Origin: an uncultured Bartonella sp.
GTDB lineage: Bacteria; Pseudomonadota; Alphaproteobacteria; Rhizobiales; Rhizobiaceae
NCBI GenBank assembly: GCA_946478235.1
Contig: CAMLBF010000003.1
Coordinates: 248,001 to 312,000 of the forward strand
Reading direction: 5' to 3'
DNA: 64,000 nucleotides
Below, piece by piece: positions 36,925-47,011 of this stretch (its first letter is position 1; each line of letters starts with the position of its first letter). Made by a program: the position numbers and the translations under genes. The notes under the pieces were generated by a model. It was not told the origin of the DNA. It did not search any database and saw nothing but the letters and a program-made list of their open reading frames with translations.

Positions 36925-38334
36925 ATGCTCAATCAAGAAAACAAAGGATATGTCCTTACTGAGTGGAATCCAGAAGACCAAAACTTCTGGAACACCTATG
37001 GCCGCAAGATAGCCAATAAGAATTTGTGGCTATCCATACCCGCTTTGCTGCTTGCATTTGCTGTTTGGCAGGTTTGGTCGGTTGTGGTGGCAGAGCTACC
37101 CCGCGCAGGCTTCAAATTTAGTTCGACACAACTGTTTTGGCTGACGGCATTGCCGGGTCTTTCAGGCGCCACTTTACGTATATTCTATTCGTTTATGGTG
37201 CCAATCTTTGGTGGACGTCGTTGGACAGGATTGACAACAGCTTCGCTTTTAATACCAGCCCTTGGTATCGGTTTTGCCGTACAAGACACCAGCACACCTT
37301 ATTGGGTTATGGCTTTGCTTGCTCTTCTTTGCGGATTTGGTGGCGGTAATTTCTCGTCTTCAATGTCCAATATCTCCTTTTTCTACCCTAAGGCTGAAAA
37401 AGGTAAAGCAAGTGGATTAAATGCCGGCTTAGGTAATCTTGGTGTATCTGTGGTGCAATTTGTTGTTCCACTCGTTATCGCAACCAATGCCTTTGGCTGG
37501 TTGGGTGGACACCCATTAACAGTGACACAAGCAGATGGCACAACATCACAATTGTGGTTACAGAATGGTGCATTTGTCTTCGTACCATTTATCGCATTGT
37601 CAGCCATTCTTTGCTGGTTTGGTATGAATGACATTGCTGATGCCAAAGCATCTTTTGCGGATCAGGCTGTCATTTTCAAACGTAAAGACAACTGGTTAAT
37701 GTGTGTTCTTTATATGGGAACATTTGGTTCATTCATTGGTTTTGCTGCTGCATTTCCGTTGCTTATGCGTTTGACCTTTCCAGACGCCAACGTGCTTCAT
37801 TATGTGTTCCTCGGACCATTGATCTCTGCGCTTGCTCGTGCTGGGTTTGGTGGTGTGAGCGATAAAATTGGTGGTGGCCGTGTTACATTCTGGTCATTTA
37901 TCTTGATGATGATTGCCCTTGGATGTGCATTGTATTTTGTTGCCAATCCGGGAAATCCAATTGCTTTTCCAGGTTTCTTTGTGTCATTTATGGTTCTGTT
38001 CTTTGCAACAGGTGTGGGAAATGCTTCAACATTCCAGATGATCCCTGTGATTATGGCACGCGTTATCGATCAAAAGATGCCTAATGCAACAGAAGAACAA
38101 AAACGCCATCAAAGCGACCGTGAATCTGCCGCTATAACGGGCTTTACTGCTGCCATTGCTGCTTATGCCTTTTTCCTTATCCCTGTCAGTTTTGCTTTAT
38201 CGAAAGATGCAACAGGTGGCCCACAGTCCGCATTATGGGGATTTATGATCTTTTACGTGATTTGCCTTGCTATTACATGGGGTTGCTACATTCGTAAGGG
38301 TGCAATTCTCCATATTGAAGGCCGCCAGCGTTAA
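36925..38334 (+). CDS. narK2: Nitrate/nitrite antiporter NarK2 type (MFS)
   Basis: 469 residues. The N-terminal stretch TEWNPEDQNFWNTYGRKIANKNLW is the lead-in typical of NarK2/E. coli NarK. The nitrate signatures are GFGGGNFSSSMSNISFFYP and GFGGVSDKIGGG; Arg in LSGATLRIFYSF is the likely substrate-binding arginine of helix 2. The extended loop before helix 11 (NATEEQKRHQSDRESAAITG) is also family-typical. NarK2-type proteins exchange nitrate for nitrite. Lies between narK1 (6-base gap) and narG (31-base gap). Confidence 0.93.
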   Translation: MLNQENKGYVLTEWNPEDQNFWNTYGRKIANKNLWLSIPALLLAFAVWQVWSVVVAELPRAGFKFSSTQLFWLTALPGLSGATLRIFYSFMVPIFGGRRWTGLTTASLLIPALGIGFAVQDTSTPYWVMALLALLCGFGGGNFSSSMSNISFFYPKAEKGKASGLNAGLGNLGVSVVQFVVPLVIATNAFGWLGGHPLTVTQADGTTSQLWLQNGAFVFVPFIALSAILCWFGMNDIADAKASFADQAVIFKRKDNWLMCVLYMGTFGSFIGFAAAFPLLMRLTFPDANVLHYVFLGPLISALARAGFGGVSDKIGGGRVTFWSFILMMIALGCALYFVANPGNPIAFPGFFVSFMVLFFATGVGNASTFQMIPVIMARVIDQKMPNATEEQKRHQSDRESAAITGFTAAIAAYAFFLIPVSFALSKDATGGPQSALWGFMIFYVICLAITWGCYIRKGAILHIEGRQR

Positions 38335-38365
38335 TTATTAGCGCTGTTAACTAAGGAGACTATCC

Positions 38366-41300
38366 ATGAGTCATCTACTCGACCGCCTGAATTTTTTGGC
38401 ACGAAAAAAAGAACCATTTTCTCACGGACATGGAGTGACAACCAACGAAGACCGGTCATGGGAAGATTCATATCGCAAGCGTTGGCAGTACGACAAAATC
38501 GTACGGTCAACCCATGGGGTCAACTGCACGGGGTCTTGCTCGTGGAAAATTTATGTGAAGGGTGGCATTGTCACCTGGGAAACACAACAGACAGATTATC
38601 CGCGCACACGCCCCGATCTTCCAAATCATGAACCTCGCGGTTGCCCCCGTGGTGCAAGTTACAGTTGGTATATGTATTCTGCCAATCGGGTAAAATATCC
38701 ACTCATTCGCTCACGCCTCATTAAGTTGTGGCGCAAGGAACGTGTTTTAAAAACACCGATTGGCGCATGGGCTGCTATCCAAGAAAATCCAGAAAAACGT
38801 GCCGAATACCAACGTGTTCGTGGACTTGGTGGCTTTGTCCGTGCGTCATGGGACGAGGTCAATGAAATCATTGCCGCAGCCAATGCCTATACGATCAAAA
38901 AGTATGGCCCAGATCGCGTCATTGGTTTTTCGCCAATTCCTGCAATGTCGATGGTGTCTTACGCTGCGGGCTCGCGGTATTTGTCGTTGCTTGGCGGCGT
39001 TTGTATGTCATTTTATGATTGGTATTGCGATTTGCCACCTGCATCACCAATGACATGGGGCGAACAAACCGATGTGCCAGAATCAGCTGATTGGTATAAT
39101 GCTGGTTTCCTTATGTTGTGGGGTTCTAACGTTCCTCAAACACGTACACCTGACGCACATTTCTATTCTGAAGTGCGGTATAAAGGAACAAAATCTGTTG
39201 TTGTTTCGCCCGATTACTCTGAAGCAAGCAAATTTGCCGATCTATGGCTGCATCCAAAACAAGGCACCGATGCTGCTTTGGCTATGGCAATGGGGCATGT
39301 CATTCTGCGCGAATTCCATTTGGAACGTCAGGCAGAATATTTTGAGGATTATTGCCAGCGTTATACCGACATGCCAATGTTGGTCAAACTTGTTGGTAAA
39401 AATGGCCATTATATTCCTGATCGTTTAATGCGCGCATCGGATTTCGCCGGCAATCTGGGTGAAGATAACAATCCGGAATGGAAGACCGTGGCGGTTGATG
39501 CCAAGACAGGCGAATATGTCGTACCTGTAGGCTCCTCAGGCTTCCGTTGGGGCGAAAAAGGGAAATGGAACCTTGAATCGAAAGATGGCAAGGGACGTGA
39601 TGTGACCCTTGAAATGAGCTTTATGCTTGAAGGTGAGCATGACACTGTCGCCGATGTCGATTTCCCTTATTTTGCTAATCATGAACATAGCTACTTTGAT
39701 GGGACTGACCATGAAAGCATTTTAACGCGCAAGGTTCCTGCCCGTAAGTTGAAACTTCCTGAAGGTGAAGTTGTTGTTGCCACCGTATTTGATCTGTTTG
39801 TTGCAAATTATGGTCTTGAACGTGGCTTTAAAGACGAAAATTGTGCATCGTCCTATGATGACGATATTCCATACACACCAGCATGGGCAGAGAAGGTAAC
39901 GGGCGTTTCACGCGACAAGATTATTACTGTTGCCCGTGAATTTGCGCGTAATGCTGAAATTACAAAAGGCCGTTCCATGGTCATTCTTGGTGCTGGTCTT
40001 AACCACTGGTACCATATGGATATGAACTACCGTGGCATTATCAATATGTTGGTCATGTGTGGTTGTATCGGACAATCGGGTGGTGGCTGGAGCCACTATG
40101 TCGGACAAGAAAAATTGCGTCCGCAAACTGGTTGGGCACCTTTGGCTTTCGCATTGGATTGGTCAAGACCGCCACGTCATATGAACTCGACATCATTCTT
40201 CTATGCCCATACCGATCAGTGGCGCTATGAGACTGTAAAAATCAATGAATTGCTATCTCCAACAGCCCCAGAAGGACCATGGGATGGAGCATTGATTGAT
40301 TACAATATCCGTGCGGAACGGATGGGCTGGTTGCCCTCTGCCCCACAATTGAAGACCAACCCACTTGATATTGCCAAACAAGCTGAAAAAGCTGGCAAGG
40401 ATGCAAAGGATTATGTTGTTGAAGGTCTAAAATCTGGCACCTTGACGATGTCCTGCGAAGATCCAGACGATCCAATAAACTGGCCACGCAATATGTTTGT
40501 ATGGCGGTCTAATATTCTTGGTTCTTCAGGAAAAGGGCATGAATATTTCCTCAAACATCTGCTTGGTACGGCAAATGGCGTACTGGGGAAAGATTTGGGC
40601 GAGCAAGGCCGCACAGAAGCGAAAGAGGCCGTCTGGCACGATCAGGCACCTGAAGGCAAGCTTGATTTGTTGGTAACACTAGACTTCCGTATGTCGACGA
40701 CCTGTGTTTATTCGGATATCGTTTTGCCGACCGCAACGTGGTATGAGAAAAATGATCTTAACACGTCGGATATGCATCCATTTATTCACCCACTATCAAG
40801 TGCTGTTGACCCATCTTGGGAAGCAAAATGCGATTGGGATATTTTCAAAGGCATTGCTAAAAAGTTCTCTGAAATTGCACCTGAAGTATTGGGTGTGGAA
40901 CAGGATGTTGTGCTTTCACCAAGCCAGCATGATACTGCCGGCGAACTTGGCCAAGCAATGGATGTAAAAGACTGGAAGAGAGGTGAAATCGAGCCAATTC
41001 CCGGCAAGACGATGCCTTCTATCGCCGTTGTCGAGCGTGATTATCCAAACATTTACAAGCGCTTTACAGCACTCGGTCCATTGATGAAGAAAGTTGGCAA
41101 TGGTGGCAAGGGTATTGCTTGGAAAACCGAACACGAAGTTGATTTGGTTGGCCGCATAAACGGTATTGTTGAAGATGAAGGCGTAACAAAAGGTATGCCA
41201 AGCATCAGCAGCGACATTGATGCTACAGAAGTTATCTTAACACTTGCGCCGGAAACAAACGGAGAAGTTGCGGTTAAAGCTTGGGCTGCATTGGGTGAAC

Positions 41301-42112
41301 ATACTGGTCGTGACCATACGCATCTTGCATTACCAAAAGAAGACGAGAAAATCCGTTTTCGTGATATTGTTGCACAACCACGCAAAATTATCTCGTCCCC
41401 AACATGGTCTGGTCTAGAATCTGAACATGTTTGCTATAATGCCGGTTACACGAATGTCCACGAACTTATTCCGTGGCGGACAATTACCGGTCGCCAGCAA
41501 CTATACCAAGATCACTTATGGATGCGTGCATTTGGTGAAGGTTTTTGTGTTTATCGTCCACCTATCGACACGAAAACGATTAATCCAGCAATTGAGGCGA
41601 AAGCCGGTGACACGCCGCATCTGGTTTTGAACTTTATTACGCCACACCAAAAATGGGGCATCCACTCCACCTATTCAGAGAACCTGCTTATGTTGACATT
41701 AAACAGAGGTGGTCCTGTTGTCTGGATTTCTGAAAATGATGCCAAAAAGGCTGGTATTGTCGATAATGACTGGGTTGAAGCCTACAATGTCAATGGCTCA
41801 CTTGTTGCTCGTGTTATCGTTTCCCAACGCATGAAAGATGGAACTGTCTTCATGTATCATGCTCAGGAAAAGATCGTGAATGTTCCGGGATCTCCATTAA
41901 CTGGACAGCGCGGGGGAATTCACAATTCGGTCACGCGCGTTATCACAAAACCAACCCACATGATTGGTGGTTATGTACAGCAATCTTATGGTTTTAACTA
42001 CTACGGCACTGTCGGCGCCAATCGTGATGAGTTTGTGGTTGTTCGCAAACTTGAACACGTAGATTGGATGGATGGAGAAGCCGATTCAGCATTGAAGGAG
42101 GCCGCAGAATGA
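38366..42112 (+). CDS. narG: Respiratory nitrate reductase alpha subunit NarG
   Basis: 1248 residues, full NarG length. The FS0 Fe-S cluster ligands are His50, Cys54, Cys58 and Cys93 (STHGVNCTGSC, RGCPRG). FYDWYCDLPPASPMTWGEQ holds the Asp ligand of the molybdenum bis-MGD cofactor. The enzyme reduces nitrate to nitrite at the cytoplasmic face with electrons from NarHI. AAGGAG upstream of ATG 38366 supports the start. The stop overlaps the narH start (ATGA). Needs molybdenum cofactor, for which moaA is supplied in the same operon. Confidence 0.98.
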   Translation: MSHLLDRLNFLARKKEPFSHGHGVTTNEDRSWEDSYRKRWQYDKIVRSTHGVNCTGSCSWKIYVKGGIVTWETQQTDYPRTRPDLPNHEPRGCPRGASYSWYMYSANRVKYPLIRSRLIKLWRKERVLKTPIGAWAAIQENPEKRAEYQRVRGLGGFVRASWDEVNEIIAAANAYTIKKYGPDRVIGFSPIPAMSMVSYAAGSRYLSLLGGVCMSFYDWYCDLPPASPMTWGEQTDVPESADWYNAGFLMLWGSNVPQTRTPDAHFYSEVRYKGTKSVVVSPDYSEASKFADLWLHPKQGTDAALAMAMGHVILREFHLERQAEYFEDYCQRYTDMPMLVKLVGKNGHYIPDRLMRASDFAGNLGEDNNPEWKTVAVDAKTGEYVVPVGSSGFRWGEKGKWNLESKDGKGRDVTLEMSFMLEGEHDTVADVDFPYFANHEHSYFDGTDHESILTRKVPARKLKLPEGEVVVATVFDLFVANYGLERGFKDENCASSYDDDIPYTPAWAEKVTGVSRDKIITVAREFARNAEITKGRSMVILGAGLNHWYHMDMNYRGIINMLVMCGCIGQSGGGWSHYVGQEKLRPQTGWAPLAFALDWSRPPRHMNSTSFFYAHTDQWRYETVKINELLSPTAPEGPWDGALIDYNIRAERMGWLPSAPQLKTNPLDIAKQAEKAGKDAKDYVVEGLKSGTLTMSCEDPDDPINWPRNMFVWRSNILGSSGKGHEYFLKHLLGTANGVLGKDLGEQGRTEAKEAVWHDQAPEGKLDLLVTLDFRMSTTCVYSDIVLPTATWYEKNDLNTSDMHPFIHPLSSAVDPSWEAKCDWDIFKGIAKKFSEIAPEVLGVEQDVVLSPSQHDTAGELGQAMDVKDWKRGEIEPIPGKTMPSIAVVERDYPNIYKRFTALGPLMKKVGNGGKGIAWKTEHEVDLVGRINGIVEDEGVTKGMPSISSDIDATEVILTLAPETNGEVAVKAWAALGEHTGRDHTHLALPKEDEKIRFRDIVAQPRKIISSPTWSGLESEHVCYNAGYTNVHELIPWRTITGRQQLYQDHLWMRAFGEGFCVYRPPIDTKTINPAIEAKAGDTPHLVLNFITPHQKWGIHSTYSENLLMLTLNRGGPVVWISENDAKKAGIVDNDWVEAYNVNGSLVARVIVSQRMKDGTVFMYHAQEKIVNVPGSPLTGQRGGIHNSVTRVITKPTHMIGGYVQQSYGFNYYGTVGANRDEFVVVRKLEHVDWMDGEADSALKEAAE

Positions 42113-43647
42113 AAGTCCGCGCTCAAATAGGTATGGTGTTAAATCTCGATAAGTGCATCGGGTGTCACACTTGTTCCATTACCTGTAAAAATGTTTGGAC
42201 AAACCGCGAAGGCGTTGAATATGCTTGGTTTAATAATGTTGAAACAAAGCCGGGCATTGGTTTTCCTAAGGATTGGGAAAACCAAAAACGCTGGAATGGT
42301 GGTTGGGTAAGAAAATCAAACGGCAAAATACGCCCCCGTATGGGAGCCAAATGGCGCGTATTGTCAAAAATATTCGCCAATCCCGATTTGCCGGAAATTG
42401 ATGATTACTATGAACCATTTGACTTTGATTACGAACATTTGCAAACGGCAAAGGAAAGTAAAACTATGCCGGTTGCACGCCCCAGATCAAAAATCACTGG
42501 GCAACGTATGGAAAAGATCAAATGGGGGCCAAACTGGGAAGATGTGCTAGGCGGCGAATTTTCCAAGCGCTCTCAGGATTATAACTTTGCTGGCGTGGAA
42601 AAAGAAATCTATGGCGAATTTGAAAATACATTTATGATGTATTTGCCACGTCTATGCGAACATTGCCTTAATCCGACTTGCGTTGCTGCTTGCCCTTCCG
42701 GTGCTATCTATAAACGGGAAGATGACGGCATTGTCCTAATCGATCAGGAAAAGTGCCGTGGCTGGCGTATGTGCGTTTCCGGCTGCCCATACAAGAAGAT
42801 TTATTTCAACTGGTCTTCGGGAAAATCAGAGAAATGTATCTTCTGTTATCCTCGTATTGAAAGTGGCATGCCAACAGTTTGTTCGGAAACCTGTGTCGGT
42901 CGTATCCGCTATCTTGGTGTGATGCTTTATGATGCCGATAAGATTTCTAATGCCGCATCGACCACAAACGAGCAGGATCTTTATGAAGAACAATGCAAAA
43001 TCTTCCTCGATCCGAATGATCCGGCTGTGATTGAACAAGCCCGTAAAGACGGTGTCAGTGAAGAATGGTTGGAGGCGGCACAAAACTCGCCTGTCTATCA
43101 AATGGCAATGAAATGGAAAGTTGCATTTCCGCTGCATCCTGAATACCGCACCTTGCCCATGGTTTGGTACATTCCACCGCTTTCACCTCTGCAATCAGCT
43201 GCGGAAGCCGGTAAATTGGCTATGGATGACTTTATTCCGAATGTCCGTTCATTGCGCATTCCGGTTCGCTATCTTGCCAATCTGTTGACAGCTGGCAAAG
43301 AGCAACCAATCATTTCTGCATTGGAAAGAATGTTGGCAATGCGTGCCTATATGCGTGCGAAGTCTGTTGATGGCGAATATCGTCCAGAGTATGCAGAGAA
43401 AGTCGGTTTAACGCCTGAAATGATCGAGCATATGTATCAAGTGATGGCGATTGCAAATTATGAAGATCGTTTTGTTATTCCAACAGCCCATCGTGAAATT
43501 AGCGAAGATGCATATGATCTTCGGGGTTCGTGTGGCTTCTCATTTGGTAATGGCTGTTCAGGCGGCACTTCAAAAGCAGATCTGTTTGGTAGCAAACGCA
43601 AAAAAGTCGTTGCAACACCAACAGACCTTTTCAAGGAGAGCGCATGA
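42109..43647 (+). CDS. narH: Respiratory nitrate reductase beta subunit NarH
   Basis: 512 residues from ATG 42109 (overlap with narG). Cys groups for four Fe-S clusters are present: CIGCHTCSITC near the N-terminus, CEHCLNPTCVAACP, CRGWRMCVSGCP (Trp in place of one Cys, as in the 3Fe-4S cluster of NarH) and CIFCYPRIESGMPTVCSETC. It passes electrons from NarI haem to NarG. The narJ start overlaps its stop. Confidence 0.98.
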   Translation: MKVRAQIGMVLNLDKCIGCHTCSITCKNVWTNREGVEYAWFNNVETKPGIGFPKDWENQKRWNGGWVRKSNGKIRPRMGAKWRVLSKIFANPDLPEIDDYYEPFDFDYEHLQTAKESKTMPVARPRSKITGQRMEKIKWGPNWEDVLGGEFSKRSQDYNFAGVEKEIYGEFENTFMMYLPRLCEHCLNPTCVAACPSGAIYKREDDGIVLIDQEKCRGWRMCVSGCPYKKIYFNWSSGKSEKCIFCYPRIESGMPTVCSETCVGRIRYLGVMLYDADKISNAASTTNEQDLYEEQCKIFLDPNDPAVIEQARKDGVSEEWLEAAQNSPVYQMAMKWKVAFPLHPEYRTLPMVWYIPPLSPLQSAAEAGKLAMDDFIPNVRSLRIPVRYLANLLTAGKEQPIISALERMLAMRAYMRAKSVDGEYRPEYAEKVGLTPEMIEHMYQVMAIANYEDRFVIPTAHREISEDAYDLRGSCGFSFGNGCSGGTSKADLFGSKRKKVVATPTDLFKESA

Positions 43648-44345
43648 TGAATTCCGATTTAAAAATTATCTCGGTTCTTCTATCTTATCCAACTGAAGAG
43701 ATACAACAGGCCGGTGGATTGTTACGCACAACATTGGAGCAGCCGTCCCATCTCGACAAGGTACAAATTGATGGTCTCAAAACCTTAATCTCGTCCATGA
43801 CTGACCGTGATATATATGACGTACAGGAAGACTATGTCTTGCTTTTCGATCGTACACGGTCTTTATCCTTGCACCTCTTTGAGCATGTTTACGGTGAGAA
43901 CCGTGATCGTGGTCAGGCCATGGTTGATTTGAAAACCATGTATGAGGAAGCAGGTTTTGAAATCGATGTGCACGATCTTCCAGACTATTTACCAATGTTT
44001 CTGGAATTTTTGTCAACACGTTCCAACGAGGAAGCAAAACATGTGCTTGGTGAAACCTTGCATATCATTTCTGCAATCCGGCAAAGATTGCAGAAGCGCG
44101 GTTCACCTTATGCTGCAGCGTTTACAGCCATTGAACAACTGGCCGGCGTAACAGCCGATGAAGCTCTGGTTGCTGAAATTGTCGCCCGCAAAGAAGATGA
44201 TCCAAACGATTTGGCCGCTTTGGATCGTATTTGGGAAGAAGAAGCCATCACATTTGGCGCCAATCAGGGTGATAATGATTGTGGGCCAGATCGTTTGCAA
44301 CGACGCATTCGTGCTTCACACCGTGACGCATCAGCACAGATTTGA
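43644..44345 (+). CDS. narJ: Nitrate reductase assembly chaperone NarJ
   Basis: 233 residues of the all-helical NarJ/DmsD family. LSYPTEEIQQAGG, the loop DYVLLFDRTRSLSLHLFEHVYGENRDRGQAMVDL and DLPDYLPMFLEFLS are the NarJ core. It holds NarG for cofactor insertion and membrane docking and is not in the final enzyme. Start ATG 43644 overlaps narH by 4 bases; a second ATG follows at 43647. Confidence 0.96.
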   Translation: MMNSDLKIISVLLSYPTEEIQQAGGLLRTTLEQPSHLDKVQIDGLKTLISSMTDRDIYDVQEDYVLLFDRTRSLSLHLFEHVYGENRDRGQAMVDLKTMYEEAGFEIDVHDLPDYLPMFLEFLSTRSNEEAKHVLGETLHIISAIRQRLQKRGSPYAAAFTAIEQLAGVTADEALVAEIVARKEDDPNDLAALDRIWEEEAITFGANQGDNDCGPDRLQRRIRASHRDASAQI

Positions 44346-44356
44346 GGACACGACAA

Positions 44357-45079
44357 ATGACTCATTTTTTTAATACACTTTTCTTCGGGGTTTATCCTTA
44401 TATTGCTTTAACGGTATTGGCATTGGGGTCTATTATTCGTTATGACCGCGAGCCATATTCATGGCGTGCCGGCTCTAGTCAGCTATTACGCAGACGGCAA
44501 TTAATGTGGGGATCCGTTCTATTCCATGTGGGCGTATTGTTCATATTTCTAGGACACCTTGTTGGATTGCTTACACCAATTGCTTTCTGGGATGCTTTAG
44601 GTGTTAGCCATACATTCAAGCAAATTTTTGCAATGACCGCAGGTGGTATTGCTGGCGCTATGGCCATTATTGGTGCAACTCTGCTTGCTCATCGCCGTCT
44701 TTGTGATCCACGTGTACGCGCATCGTCCAGTACTGCTGACACGATGATCATACTCATGTTATGGGCGCAATTGTTCTTGGGCTTGTCTACTATACCTTTC
44801 TCCATGCAACATTTGGATGGCCATGAAATGGTTAAGTTCATGGACTGGGCACAAGGAATCTTTACGTTTAATCTAGCAGCATCCAGTTACATTGAAGATG
44901 TCGCTTTGGTATTCAAACTCCATCTCTTCCTTGGACTTACGATTCTGTTCGTTTTCCCATTTACACGTTTGGTGCATATGTTAAGCGCACCTATCCGTTA
45001 TATCTGGCGTCCGGGATATCAGGTTGTCCGTAAAAAAACACCGATGCCTATTCATGTACGCAGCCAAACTGTAGAGTAA
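44357..45079 (+). CDS. narI: Respiratory nitrate reductase gamma subunit NarI (cytochrome b)
   Basis: 240 residues from ATG 44357, with GAGG 9 bases upstream; the frame is open back to 44342. Five membrane helices. Haem-ligand histidines are seen in LFHVGVLFIFLGHLVG (helix 2) and KLHLFLGLTILFVFPFTRLVHM (helix 5). It oxidises quinol on the periplasmic side and feeds NarH. Confidence 0.97.
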   Translation: MTHFFNTLFFGVYPYIALTVLALGSIIRYDREPYSWRAGSSQLLRRRQLMWGSVLFHVGVLFIFLGHLVGLLTPIAFWDALGVSHTFKQIFAMTAGGIAGAMAIIGATLLAHRRLCDPRVRASSSTADTMIILMLWAQLFLGLSTIPFSMQHLDGHEMVKFMDWAQGIFTFNLAASSYIEDVALVFKLHLFLGLTILFVFPFTRLVHMLSAPIRYIWRPGYQVVRKKTPMPIHVRSQTVE

Positions 45080-45085
45080 TGTGTG

Positions 45086-45991
45086 ATGACAACAACAATA
45101 AAGGTGTCGCGTGGGGGCACCTCAGCCCATGCACATTCCAATGAAAAACAGCCCTATAGCACAAAGCAGGAAATTGACACGACAATTCCGCCAAAAGCTA
45201 AGCCTGTTTTCAATGAAGTCAGTGTTAATGGCGTTGTAATAGCAGAATCAGATATTCTTCAAGAAGCGCAGAATCATCCGGCCAAAAATCCGGGTGATGC
45301 GCTTCTGCAAGCAGCAAGAGCCCTTGTTGTGCGCGAATTATTGTGGCAAGAGGCCCAAAATAAAGGTCTTGTACCAGAAGAAGACGTTGCGGGACAAACA
45401 CAACTCGACGCCGCTATCGCCAATCTACTTGACCAAGAAGTAAATACCCCTGAAGCTCGGGAAGAAGATTGCCGTAGACTTTATGATCGTGATCCTTCCC
45501 GCTTTTCCACAGATACTATATGGGAAGTGCGACACATTCTTTTGGCCGCTGATCCAAAAGACAAAAAAGCGTATGAAGATGCGCAGATACAGGCAGAAAA
45601 AATCTTAAGCCTGTTAAAAAAACAACCAACCGAATTTTCTGACATTGCTAAAAATATGTCTGCCTGTCCTTCGGCCAAAGAGGGGGGAAATCTCGGTCAG
45701 ATAACCCGTGGTAGTACGGTTCCTGAATTTGAAGATGCATTAAAAAATGCCCGTGGTTCCGGCTTGTTAGCAAAGCCAGTCGCCACACGTTACGGCTATC
45801 ATATTATCGATATCGCCCATATCATTCCGGGTGAACCCCTACCCTTTGAAATGGTACATGAAAAAATTGCCGCGTGGCTTGAAGCATCCAGCTGGTCGAA
45901 GGCTGTTCAACAATATATAGCAATCTTAGCTGGCAAATCCTATATTACTGGTGTAGAAGTAAAACCTAATGAAGGGCCTCTTGTTCAGTAA
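45086..45991 (+). CDS. Parvulin-type peptidyl-prolyl isomerase of the nar operon
   Basis: 301 residues from ATG 45086 (GTG at 45083 is also in frame). No signal peptide, so it is probably cytoplasmic. The N-terminal half is a SurA/NifM-like helical chaperone region with the family phrase VNGVVIAESDILQEAQNHP. The parvulin domain (about 150-260) has IWEVRHILLAADP, FSDIAKNMSACPSAKEGGNLGQI and GYHIIDI. It lies between narI and moaA, the same place as in the nar operon of Pseudomonas aeruginosa, and may help fold nitrate reductase subunits. Confidence 0.88.
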   Translation: MTTTIKVSRGGTSAHAHSNEKQPYSTKQEIDTTIPPKAKPVFNEVSVNGVVIAESDILQEAQNHPAKNPGDALLQAARALVVRELLWQEAQNKGLVPEEDVAGQTQLDAAIANLLDQEVNTPEAREEDCRRLYDRDPSRFSTDTIWEVRHILLAADPKDKKAYEDAQIQAEKILSLLKKQPTEFSDIAKNMSACPSAKEGGNLGQITRGSTVPEFEDALKNARGSGLLAKPVATRYGYHIIDIAHIIPGEPLPFEMVHEKIAAWLEASSWSKAVQQYIAILAGKSYITGVEVKPNEGPLVQ

Positions 45992-46003
45992 GGAGTGTCA
46001 GGC

Positions 46004-47011
46004 GTGGAAAAAACACCAGACCCCAAATTGGTTGATCCGTTCGGAAGAACCATTAATTACTTGCGTTTATCTGTAACAGATCGTTGTGATTTACGTTGTG
46101 TTTATTGCATGGCAGAGGACATGACGTTTTTACCCAAAAAAGAGCTTTTAACCATTGAAGAGCTTTATCGCATTTGTGACTGCACGATTGGGCTTGGTGT
46201 CAATAAAATTCGTCTTACAGGTGGGGAACCTCTGGTAAGACGGAATATAATGGTTCTCTTTGAAATGCTGACGCGCCATCTTGGTGCTGGCCTTAATGAA
46301 ATAACATTGACAACCAATGGAACCTTGCTTTCCCGTTATGCCAAGGCATTGGTCGACAATGGTGTCAAGCGAATCAATGTTTCATTAGATAGTTTAGATC
46401 CGGTCAGATATGAACAACTGACACGGCGTGGCGATATCAGTCGTGTTTTATCCGGTTTAGACGCAGCTCAAGAAGCCGGTTTAAAGATCAAATTAAATGC
46501 TGTTGCCATGCGTGGTGGTTTTCTAAGTGAAGTGGACGATCTTATCCGTTTTGCGCATGGTCGGCAGATGGATCTCACATTCATTGAAGAAATGCCTATG
46601 GGATATACTGGGCATGACCGTTATGAGACTTTTCTATCGCTTCGCAGCTTACGGGAAAGCCTTGAACAGCGTTGGACACTTACTCCAGACACCCATTGTT
46701 CCGGTGGCCCTGCCCGTTATGTAACGATTGAGGAAACTGGTGGAAGGCTCGGGTTTATTACGCCACTTTCATGTGATTTCTGTGCATCTTGCAATCGCAT
46801 TCGTGTTGGCTCAACTGGTAAGCTTTACCCATGTATGGGACAATCGGGCATGGTAGAACTAAGAGACGCAATGAGAACTTCAGAAAGTGATGAAGTTTTA
46901 AGAGCGCTTATTCTAAAAGCAATTGAACAAAAGCCTAAAGGCCATGAATTTGCTATCGAGAAAAATGGCGTCTGCGGTTTGAGTCGTCATATGTCAGAAT
47001 TAGGCGGCTAA
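46004..47011 (+). CDS. moaA: GTP 3',8-cyclase MoaA (molybdenum cofactor synthesis)
   Basis: 335 residues from GTG 46004, chosen because AAGGAG (45990-45995) lies 8 bases before it; an upstream GTG at 45995 sits on top of that site. Radical-SAM CDLRCVYC near residue 27-34, SAM-binding RLTGGEPL, and the second Fe-S cluster CDFCASCNRIRVGSTGKLYPC. The conserved C-terminal Gly-Gly (SELGG) is present. It makes the pterin precursor needed by NarG. Last gene of the operon. Confidence 0.96.
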   Translation: MEKTPDPKLVDPFGRTINYLRLSVTDRCDLRCVYCMAEDMTFLPKKELLTIEELYRICDCTIGLGVNKIRLTGGEPLVRRNIMVLFEMLTRHLGAGLNEITLTTNGTLLSRYAKALVDNGVKRINVSLDSLDPVRYEQLTRRGDISRVLSGLDAAQEAGLKIKLNAVAMRGGFLSEVDDLIRFAHGRQMDLTFIEEMPMGYTGHDRYETFLSLRSLRESLEQRWTLTPDTHCSGGPARYVTIEETGGRLGFITPLSCDFCASCNRIRVGSTGKLYPCMGQSGMVELRDAMRTSESDEVLRALILKAIEQKPKGHEFAIEKNGVCGLSRHMSELGG

